Shown here: positions 25,388 to 33,100 of the stretch, piece by piece
Position numbering within the stretch: position 1 is the stretch's first letter
How the letters are laid out: the number at the start of each line of letters is the position of its first letter
Origin: Azospirillum agricola
GTDB taxonomy: Bacteria; Pseudomonadota; Alphaproteobacteria; Azospirillales; Azospirillaceae
Length of the DNA stretch: 64,000 nt
Assembly: GCF_017876095.1 (NCBI RefSeq)
Contig: NZ_JAGINM010000006.1
Span: forward strand, 124,001-188,000
Reading direction: 5' to 3'
Notes under the pieces: model-generated
Told to the model about the DNA's origin: nothing
The model's input: only the letters and a program-made list of their open reading frames with translations
Databases searched by the model: none
Translations under genes and position numbers: made by a program

Positions 25388-26539
25388 TCAGAGCGACGGG
25401 CCGCCCCGAAGAAAGGCCTCGATCCGCGCCTCGTCGGCGGCGGTGTCGAAACCGGCCCGCCCCATCCAGGCGTCGTCGTGGTAGGTGTTGCGGTAGCGCT
25501 CGCCGGAGTCGCAGATCAGCGTCACCAGCGAACCGGCCCGCCCGGCGTCGCGCATCCGTCCGGCGATCCAGCACAGCCCGAAGAAGTTGGTCCCGGTGGA
25601 CCCGCCGACCATCCGGCCCAGCCGCCGCGACAGCACCCGCATCGCCGCCAGCGACGCCACGTCGGGCACCTTGATCATCTGGTCGACGACCTCGGGGATG
25701 AAGGACGGTTCGACGCGGGGGCGCCCGATGCCCTCGATCCGCGACCCGCGCTCGCAGGTGATGGCGGCGTCGCGGTGGACGAAGCTGTCGTAGAAGACCG
25801 AATGCTCGGCGTCCGGAACGCACAGCCGGGTGGGCAGGTGGCGGTAGCGGATGTGGCGCCCGATGGTGGCCGCGGTGCCGCCGGTGCCGGCGCTCATCAC
25901 GATCCAGTCCGGCACCGGATGGCGCTCGCCGCGCATCTGGCCGAGGATCGACTGGGCGATGTTGTCGGTCCGCCAGTCGGTCGCCCGCTCGGCGTAGGTG
26001 AACTGGTCGAGGTAGACGCCGCCCAGCCGGGCCGCCAGCCCCGCCGCCTCGGCGTAGATGGCCTTGGGCGATTCGACGAAATGGCAGCGTCCGCCATGGA
26101 GTTCGATGGCCGCGATCTTCTCGTCCGAGGTGCCGCGCGGCATCACCGCGTGGAACGGCAGATCCAGCAGCCGGGCGAAATAGGCTTCCGACACGGCGGT
26201 GGACCCCGACGACGCCTCGATCACCGGAGTCCCCTCGCCGATCCGCCCGTTGCAGATGGCGAACAGCAGCAGCGACCGCGCGACGCGGTGCTTCAGGCTG
26301 CCGGTGGGGTGGGTCGATTCGTCCTTCAGGTAGATGTCGATCCCGGACAGCTCCGGAACGTCGAGCGTCAGCAGCGGCGTGTCGGGCGACCGCGCCGCCT
26401 CGGTCTCCAGCCGCTCGATCGCGCGCCGGGTCCAATCACGGCCGCCGGACTCGGGCAGCGCGGTGAAGTCGAGGCGGAACGGCTGTCGGATCGAACCGGC
26501 GCCGGGTTGAAGCGGCACGGTCTGCGCGGAAGCGGTCAT
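25388..26539 (-). CDS. PLP-dependent cysteine synthase/desulfhydrase family protein (Cds1-like)
   Basis: A 383-residue fold-type II PLP enzyme. The Schiff-base lysine lies in DESTHPTGSLKHR, the substrate loop is ASSGSTAVSEA and the phosphate-binding loop is SAGTGGTAATIG. The HPTGSLKHR form and the SSGSTAVSEAYFA loop resemble the Cds1-type cysteine desulfhydrases rather than CysK/CysM, although that distinction is from memory. A desulfhydrase would convert cysteine to pyruvate, ammonia and sulfide through 2-aminoacrylate. The gene lies 7 bp after ridA, whose product removes exactly that intermediate, and within an operon of thiazoline-type hydrolases. Cysteine synthase activity is the alternative. 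Confidence 0.85.
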   Translation of the reverse strand: MTASAQTVPLQPGAGSIRQPFRLDFTALPESGGRDWTRRAIERLETEAARSPDTPLLTLDVPELSGIDIYLKDESTHPTGSLKHRVARSLLLFAICNGRIGEGTPVIEASSGSTAVSEAYFARLLDLPFHAVMPRGTSDEKIAAIELHGGRCHFVESPKAIYAEAAGLAARLGGVYLDQFTYAERATDWRTDNIAQSILGQMRGERHPVPDWIVMSAGTGGTAATIGRHIRYRHLPTRLCVPDAEHSVFYDSFVHRDAAITCERGSRIEGIGRPRVEPSFIPEVVDQMIKVPDVASLAAMRVLSRRLGRMVGGSTGTNFFGLCWIAGRMRDAGRAGSLVTLICDSGERYRNTYHDDAWMGRAGFDTAADEARIEAFLRGGPSL

Positions 26540-26546
26540 GTCACCC

Positions 26547-26927
26547 TCAAAGCGCGATGACGGCGTCGATTTCGACCGACGCGCCGAGCGGCAGCGCCGA
26601 CACCTCGACGGTCGAGCGGGCCGGGAACGGCGCCTGGAAGAAGCCGGCGTAGACCTCGTTCACCGCCTTGAACTGGCCGAGGTCGGTCACGTAGACGGTC
26701 GTCTTCACCGCCTTCGACAGGCTGGTTCCGGCGGCTTCGGCGATCGCCGCGATGTTGGTCAGGCTGCGCGCCGCCTGGGTGGGCGCGTCCGGGCCGGCGA
26801 AGGCCCCGGTGGCCGGGTCGATCGGCAACTGGCCGGACACGAACAGCAGCCCCCCGGCGATGCGGGCCTGAGCGTAGGGGCCGACGGCGGCCGGGGCTTT
26901 GTCCGTGGCGATGGTGTCGGTCATCAT
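26547..26927 (-). CDS. ridA: RidA-family enamine/imine deaminase
   Basis: A 126-residue protein with RidA hallmarks: GPYAQARIAGGLLFVSGQLP, the NIAAIAEAAG helix, the catalytic arginine in FPARSTVEVSALP and the glutamate in VEIDAVIAL. RidA proteins hydrolyse 2-aminoacrylate and related imines released by PLP enzymes. ATG at 26927 (next codon also ATG) is chosen because of an AGGA motif upstream; the longer frame to 27077 runs through the promoter region. It is the first gene of the 11-gene operon and is followed after 7 bp by the PLP cysteine lyase/synthase-family gene. Its placement suggests a dedicated detoxifying role. Confidence 0.9.
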   Translation of the reverse strand: MMTDTIATDKAPAAVGPYAQARIAGGLLFVSGQLPIDPATGAFAGPDAPTQAARSLTNIAAIAEAAGTSLSKAVKTTVYVTDLGQFKAVNEVYAGFFQAPFPARSTVEVSALPLGASVEIDAVIAL

Positions 26928-27106
26928 CTGGTCTTTCCTGTCTGGGTCCTGTGGTGGCGATTCCCGCCTGCCCAACGGCCGGGCGGTCTGCCCGCGATGG
27001 CGGCATGCGGGTGCGCGCGAAATCCTCAAAGCAAAAAAGCTTTCCTCCAACCCGGCCAAGTGAGCAAAATCATCCACCCCAACCGTGAAGGCCCCGAGCA
27101 GACCCG
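26928..27106. promoter_or_regulatory. divergent promoter region, ridA operon / lrp-type gene
   Basis: A 179-bp gap between divergent genes. AAAGC-N6-GCTTT (27028-27043) is an inverted repeat around an A6 tract, resembling Lrp/AsnC sites, which are often short imperfect palindromes near bendable A tracts. It lies 64-79 bp before the regulator's ATG and about 100 bp before ridA, so the regulator could control both directions. Confidence 0.5.
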
Positions 27107-27577
27107 ATGACCATCGACGCCACCGACCGGAAGATCCTGGCCGCCCTCCAGGCTGACGCGACGCTGTCGCTCGCCGACCTCGGCAAGCAGGTCGGCCTGT
27201 CCGCCACCCCCTGCTGGCGCCGTGTGCAACGCCTTGAACAGGAAGGCTATGTCCGTCGCCGCGTGGCGCTGTTGGATCGGGCGAAGCTGAACGTCGACGT
27301 GACCGTCTTCGTGGCCGTCCGAACCAGCAAGCATTCGGCGGAATGGCTGGAGGAGTTCCGCCGCGTGGTGGCCGACATACCGGAGGTTGTCGATCTCTAC
27401 CGCTTGAGCGGCGAAATCGATTATCTGCTTCGGGTGGTCATCCCGGACATCAAGGCCTATGACGCCTTTTATCGAAAGCTCATCGAGCGCATCGAGCTTC
27501 AGGATGTCTCGTCAATGTTCGCCATGGAGGAAATGAAATCAACAACGGAAGTCCCCCTGTCTTACGTAAAGACTTAG
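27107..27577 (+). CDS. Lrp/AsnC-family transcriptional regulator
   Basis: A 156-residue regulator with an N-terminal helix-turn-helix (DATDRKILAALQADATLSLA and QVGLSATPCWRRVQRLEQEG) and a C-terminal RAM ligand-binding/oligomerisation domain (VFVAVRTSKHSAEWLEEF, YRLSGEIDYLLRVVIPD). Divergent transcription from the ridA operon makes it the probable local regulator. Lrp-type proteins such as DecR control cysteine desulfidases in enterobacteria, so cysteine or a precursor is a reasonable ligand here; this is inference. The stop codon is part of the downstream terminator stem. Confidence 0.92.
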   Translation: MTIDATDRKILAALQADATLSLADLGKQVGLSATPCWRRVQRLEQEGYVRRRVALLDRAKLNVDVTVFVAVRTSKHSAEWLEEFRRVVADIPEVVDLYRLSGEIDYLLRVVIPDIKAYDAFYRKLIERIELQDVSSMFAMEEMKSTTEVPLSYVKT

Positions 27578-27610
27578 GTTTTCAAAGTCTTTACTTGTTA
27601 ATTTTCTTTA
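27566..27610 (+). terminator. intrinsic terminator of the lrp-type gene
   Basis: GTAAAGACTT (27566-27575) and AAGTCTTTAC (27585-27594) form a perfect 10-bp stem with a 9-nt loop, followed by the T-rich run TTGTTAATTTTCTTT. The left arm overlaps the end of the coding sequence, including the first base of the TAG stop. Confidence 0.8.
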
Positions 27611-28131
27611 TGGACTCGAGTTTTTGCCGATTTCCCGAAGTCACTGTAGTGATCATCAATATGTCATGGTTCCCGTGAGATTTTTTCACTTTTTTGGCTG
27701 AGGACGCGTCCATGCATAGAAAATTTTTTCTCTTATCATTCATTTCACACAAGATTCTTCCGTGGCTGAGGGCTTGATGTGGAGCGGGCGCCTGGGCGTC
27801 CCGGCACGGCTTCCCGCCCAGGGCCTGAGAGGATTCGCGTTTCCCGGACAGGCTCGCTCCTGGCCTGTCCCGTGGACGCGGGATCGGCGGATCGAAACCA
27901 ACGCGCATTGCCGCCGGATCGTCGGGCGAGGCGCTTCGCCTCGATCGGCTCCCGCCTCCGACCGACACTCGTCGACCGGAGGCCTTGCGCAAGGAAACCG
28001 CTCCACCACCGGCACCGCGGGATCCCAGCTGCGCGCCGTTCCGCGTCCTCAGGCCGAATTCCACACCGACGTCATGGAAAGTGATATGTGTTTCAATGGA
28101 TTTCCTGGCGCAGCAGAGACGGGGTGAGGAC
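27611..28131. other. AT-rich boundary and leader before the TPR-glycosyltransferase gene
   Basis: No gene is recognised in this 521-bp stretch. From about 27580 to 27770 the composition is strikingly AT-rich for this window, with several T5-T6 runs, a perfect 10-bp palindrome GGACGCGTCC (27702-27711) and the short inverted repeat CACTGTAGTG near 27645. The rest is GC-rich leader that can be read in frame with the downstream gene but has no family-like sequence. It probably holds that gene's promoter. Confidence 0.55.
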
Positions 28132-30057
28132 ATGGGCCAGCAGGCCTTCAAGCCTGGGGGCGGGGAGCATGCAGGGGCCGCGCGGCTCGACGTAAGGTCG
28201 ATGCTTGCCTCTGCGGTGGCCCGGCACAAAGCGGGGGATGCGGCGGCGGGTGACTTGTACCGGGCCATTCTTTCGGCCGAACCGTCGCATGGGGATGTGC
28301 TCCACCTGCTTGGCGTGACGGCGCTTCAGGCCGGGGCGGCGGAGATGGCCAGCCGTTGGCTGCGCCGGGCGCTCACGGTCGACAGGACGCAGGCCTATTA
28401 TCGCAACAGCCTTGGGGAGGCTTTGCGCGCGCTCGGCCGGCCGGACGAGGCGCGGGATCAGTACCGCCTGGCCCTCACGCTCAGTCCGGCCTACCCGGAA
28501 GCGCTCGCCAACCTTCTCAGGCACCCCCGGCCGGACGACAACGCGCCGGCCCTGCTGGAACGCTTCTGCCGGCTTCGCCTGGCGGCGGCGAGCGAGATCC
28601 TGGTGGTCGCCGACTCCCGCTTGCTCTCGGGACGGCTGGCCGACGCCAGGCTCGCCTACCGGGCGGCGGTCGCGCTGGAGCCGGCGACGGTGCAGGCCTA
28701 CGTCAATCTCGGCGCGACCGCCTCCCGGGAAAAGAACCACGCCCAGGCTGCCGGGGCCTACCGCCGGGCCTTGTGCCTGTCCCCCGATCATCCCGGAGCC
28801 TGGAACAACCTCGCCAGCGCGGTGTGGGAGTTGAACGACGGCCCGGGCGCCACCGGCTTCTGCCGCCGTTCCGTGGCGCTCAAACCGGACCATCCCGATC
28901 CCTACGCCAACCTCGGCTACATCCAGCGGTCGCAAGCCCGGAACGGCGACGATTTCACCGAGGCGGCGACGCTGTGCCGGAGAGCCCTGCGGCTCAAGCC
29001 GTCGCATATCTCGGCGCTGAACAATCTCGGCATCGTCAACCTCGATCTCGGCCGGCTGGACGAGGCGGAGCGCCTGTTCCGCCGCACGCTGGAGGCCGAA
29101 CCAACGCATCCCGATGCGCGTTTCAACCTGTCGCTGGCGCTGCTCAAGGCCGGCCGCCTCAAGGAGGGCTGGGATTTCTACGAGGCCCGCTGGGAAACGG
29201 GTCAGCTCCCGGCGGTGAACGCGCAGCTGCGGGCGTGGCGTGGCGAGCCGCTGAACGGCGCCACCATCCTGCTGCACGCCGAACAGGGGCATGGCGACAC
29301 CCTGCATTTCGTCCGCTACGCACCGTTGGTCGCGGCGCAGGGCGGGCGCGTGGTGCTGGCGGTCCAGCCGGCGCTGAAGCGGCTGGTCGCCGGCATGCCC
29401 GGCGTGGCCGCGGTCCATGCGCTGACCGAGGCCTTCCCGGTTCCGGACTTCCACTGCCCGCTGATGAGCCTGCCGCGGCTGCTCGGCACCGAACTGGGCA
29501 CGATCCCCGGCGGCACTCCCTATCTTCACCCGCCGGCCGAGGCGATCGACAAATGGCTGGGCCAGCCCCTGCCGGGCGCCGGGCTGCGGGTCGGGCTGGT
29601 GTGGTCGGGCGATCCCCGGCCGGGCCTGCTGCGCGCGAACCTGACCGACCGTCGGCGCAGCATGACCCTGCGCGATCTGGCGCCGCTGGCCGAGGTGCCG
29701 AACCTGCGCTTCGTGAACCTGCAAATGGGCGGTCCGGCGGCGCAGCTCGCCGATCCGCCGGCGGGAATGGACATCCACGACCCGATGGGAGCCGTCACCG
29801 ATTTCGCGGACACGGCGGCGCTGGTTCTGCGGCTGGATCTCGTGATCACCGTGGACACCTCGGTCGCCCATCTCGTCGGGGCGCTCGGCAAGCCGGTCTG
29901 GGTCTTGTCGCGCTATGACGGCTGCTGGCGTTGGCTCCAGGACCGCGACGACACGCCCTGGTACCCGACGATGCGGCTCTTCCGCCAGACCATGTCGGGG
30001 GACTGGAGCAGCGTGGGCCGGCGTGTCGCGGACGCCCTGCGCACGCTGGTGGGCTGA
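28132..30057 (+). CDS. TPR protein with C-terminal GT9/FlmG-like glycosyltransferase domain
   Basis: A 641-residue protein. The first about 370 residues are TPR repeats (for example AWNNLASAVWELNDGPGATG, ISALNNLGIVNLDLGRLDEA and PDARFNLSLALLKAGRLKEG). The C-terminal about 270 residues form a GT-B fold domain of the heptosyltransferase/FlmG-like group: ILLHAEQGHGDTLHFVRYAP, GLRVGLVWSGDPRP, DTAALVLRLDLVITVDTSVA, ALGKPVWVLSR and TPWYPTMRLFRQ. In Caulobacter a TPR-GT protein of this design (FlmG) glycosylates flagellin. ATG at 28132 follows GGTGAGGAC; ATG at 28096 is an alternative. The gene converges on the giant adhesin gene, with a perfect hairpin between them. Its acceptor could be that adhesin or flagellin; this is inference. 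Confidence 0.85.
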   Translation: MGQQAFKPGGGEHAGAARLDVRSMLASAVARHKAGDAAAGDLYRAILSAEPSHGDVLHLLGVTALQAGAAEMASRWLRRALTVDRTQAYYRNSLGEALRALGRPDEARDQYRLALTLSPAYPEALANLLRHPRPDDNAPALLERFCRLRLAAASEILVVADSRLLSGRLADARLAYRAAVALEPATVQAYVNLGATASREKNHAQAAGAYRRALCLSPDHPGAWNNLASAVWELNDGPGATGFCRRSVALKPDHPDPYANLGYIQRSQARNGDDFTEAATLCRRALRLKPSHISALNNLGIVNLDLGRLDEAERLFRRTLEAEPTHPDARFNLSLALLKAGRLKEGWDFYEARWETGQLPAVNAQLRAWRGEPLNGATILLHAEQGHGDTLHFVRYAPLVAAQGGRVVLAVQPALKRLVAGMPGVAAVHALTEAFPVPDFHCPLMSLPRLLGTELGTIPGGTPYLHPPAEAIDKWLGQPLPGAGLRVGLVWSGDPRPGLLRANLTDRRRSMTLRDLAPLAEVPNLRFVNLQMGGPAAQLADPPAGMDIHDPMGAVTDFADTAALVLRLDLVITVDTSVAHLVGALGKPVWVLSRYDGCWRWLQDRDDTPWYPTMRLFRQTMSGDWSSVGRRVADALRTLVG

Positions 30058-30090
30058 ACGTCGCGACGAGGGGGGCGGCGCCCCCGGTCC

Positions 30091-30149
30091 GGGCGGGAAA
30101 AGGGAAGGGGCCGTCCGTCGCCGGAGCGGCCCCTTCCCTTTTCCCGCCC
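30091..30149. terminator. bidirectional hairpin terminator between convergent genes
   Basis: A perfect 23-bp inverted repeat (arms 30091-30113 and 30127-30149) encloses a 13-nt loop. The arms contain a GGGAAAAGGG core and read the same from both sides, serving the convergent TPR-glycosyltransferase and adhesin genes. No long U tract follows the stem in either direction, but an internal A/T run is present. A smaller GC-only hairpin precedes it at 30070-30085. Confidence 0.75.
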
Positions 30150-30158
30150 CGGCCGGCG

Positions 30159-33100
30159 TCAGCTTAGCCAGAGACCGCTGTCGGCCGCCTTGATGACGCG
30201 GCCCTCGCGGGCGCCGTAATCCAGGAAGTGCGACAACGGATTGACGCCGGCCATCGCAACGTCCTGGTTTTCCGCCAGATAGGTGGTGGTGTCCATCCAG
30301 CTGGACGGCCGGCGCCCCTCCTTCCAGCCGAACGCCTCGTAGTGCTCGTAGCCGCTTTCGAAGGTGCCGGCCTGCAAGGCCGCCGCGACGTCGGCGTTGT
30401 TCTGACGGTACCATTCCTCGTCGAACAACACGTTCGGGTCGCGTCCTTCCGCGGCGCCGTAAGCCAGGTAGTGTTGCAGGCCGCTGGCGAAGATGCCCTG
30501 CTCCACCGCAGCGGCGACGTCCTGGTTCTGGGCAAGGTAGAACCGCTCGTCCAGGGATACGGTCCCCAGCCTCCCCTCGGCGGCGCCGTAGGCCTGGTAA
30601 TGTTGCAGGCCGCTGGTGAAGGTGCCCTGGGCGACGGCCTGCGCCACGTCGGGGTTGTCGGCGAGATAATTCCTCTCAAAGAACAGCCCGGCCCCGGATT
30701 TCGTGATCGGGGAGGTCGGCGCGTTGACCAGTTCCACCCGGTCGTCGAAGCGCAGCAGCTCCATCTCCTCCAGTATGTCCACGCCGAGCGTCGCGCTGGT
30801 CATGGTCAGCGCCCCATAGGGCCCGCGGGTGAGAACCACGTCGGCGAAGTTCGCCTCGATGCGGGCGACGTCCACCCCCGAACCGCCAAGCAGCGTGTCG
30901 TTGCCCGCGCCGCCCTGGAGCCGGTCGTAGCCGAGTCCGCCGAACACGAGGTCGTCGCCGTCGTCGCCGTACAGCAGGTCGCGGCCTTCCCGGCTGCCGA
31001 TGATGTCGTTGCCGCCGCCGCCACGCAGCGTGTCGTCTTCGGCGCCCAGGATGATGGTCTGGCTGGCGTCGTCGCCGATCGCCACGTTGGAGCCGGCGCC
31101 GCCGCCCACCGTGACCGCACCGGTGATGAGGGCGTAGTCCACGTTTTGCAGGTTCACCACCGTGCCGGCCGGAAGATGGCGCGCGTCCAGCAGAATGGCG
31201 GAGGCCTGGCCGGCCGGAGCTAGGCCGGTGATGGTGATCGGCACGGCCGGCGCCACGCCCGAAGCCACCGTGGGCGTGATGCTGCGCAGCGTCACCGGGG
31301 CGTTGGAGGGCAGCACCTGGGTGAGGCCGGCGCTGGACACGGTCGAACCCGCCAGCGGGGTGGCGCCCAGCAGGTTGGAGAAGGTCCCGGCCAGCTCGCC
31401 CAGCGTCAGGCCGGAGGTGGCGCCGCTGGCGGTCAGGCCCACGCCCACGGGCAAGCTGGCCTCCAGCAGGGGGTTGGCGGTGGTTCCGGCGAGCGGCACA
31501 TCCGCCAGGCCGGTCTTGGCGTCCGTGTCGGTCCGGTTCTCCGTGATCGGAGCGATCACCACGGACTCCGTGGGGCGGCCCACGCTGTCCGTGCCCGTCG
31601 TCACCGTCAACTGCGCGCCGTCCACCACCGTCGTCGGTGCCGGCGGCGGCGGCGGAGGGGGAGACGGCGGCGCGGGCGTGGCGTTGACGATCGCCTGCCC
31701 GACGAGGCTGGCCATCTCGTTGCCCGCCTCGTCGGACAGGGCGCTGCCGGTGAGTGTCGGATCGTAGCTGAAGGTCACCACCTGCCCGACGGAGACGGCC
31801 GACGCCAGCGTCAGGGTCACGGTGCTGGTGCCCGTGCCGAAGGCTGCGATGATGCCGAGGGGCACGCCATCGACCATGACGCTCATGCCGGTGGTCCGGT
31901 GGGGAGAGGCCGCGAGGCTCATCGCCTCGGCAAAGGTCAGGGTCAGCCGGTTTCCGTTGACGGAGGACGTCGCCAGCAACGTCGGCGCCACGGTGTCGAC
32001 GGTCACGATGAGCGGGCTGGACGCGGAGCTGTTGCCGGCCAGATCGAGGGCTGTCGCGCCCAGCGTGTGGGCTCCCTCGCTCAGCAGGCCCGCCGAGAGG
32101 CTCCAGGCGCCGGTCGTCGAGTCCGCCGTCACCGTGCCGAGGGAGACGGCTCCCTCGTACAGCACGACGGTGCTGCCCGCCTCCGCGGTGCCGGTGACCG
32201 TCGGGGTGGTGTTGCGGGTCCGCGTGCCCGCCTCATTGGCAAGGCCGAGGCCGGTCGGGGGCGCCGCGACCGTGTCGATGGTGACGACCAGCCCCGCCGA
32301 GACCGCCGAGGTGTTTCCGGCGGCGTCGAAGGCCATGGCGGTGAGCGTGTGCACCGCGTCGGACAGGGTGGAGGCCGCGATGGTCCAGAGTCCGCCGCCC
32401 CCGGCCACGGCCGTTCCCACGGCGGTGGCGCCGGCGTACAGCACGACCCTGTCCCCGGCGTCCGCCGTGCCGACGATGGTCGGCGTGGCGATGTTGGTCA
32501 GGTTGTCGGTGCCGCTGGCGCCGCTGTCCGTCGTCAGGTCGAGGGCGCCGGGCGCCGTCGCGACGGTGTCGACGGTCACGATCAGCAGGCTGGACGCCGC
32601 CGAGGTGTTGCCGGCCGCGTCGACCGCGCGGACCGTCAGGCTGTGGACCGCGTCGGACAAGGCCGAGGACGGGCTGACCGTCCACAAGCCGCTGCCGTCG
32701 ACCGTGGCCGAGCCGACGAGGGTGCCACCGTCGTACAGCTGCACCGTGCTGCCGGCCTCCGCGGTGCCGGTGATCGGCGGCCTGGCGTTGTTCGTCAGGG
32801 TGTCGTCGTCGTTGGCGAGATCGAGGCCGGTCGGCGCAGTGGGCGCCGTGGTGTCGATGTTGAAGATGAAGGACGACGACCGCGGCGATTCGACCCCGTC
32901 GGGGTCCAGGGCCGTGGCGGTGAAGGTGTAGCTCGATCCGGTCAGGCTTCCGGTCGTGATCGACCAGAGGCCGTTGCCGTCCGCCGTCCCGGTCCCGACG
33001 ACGGTGATGAAGTCGTACAGCGTCACCACGCTGTGCGCCACCGCCGATCCGGTGATGGTCGGGGTCCGGAGGTTGGTCAGCCGGTCGCCCGCGACGCCGC

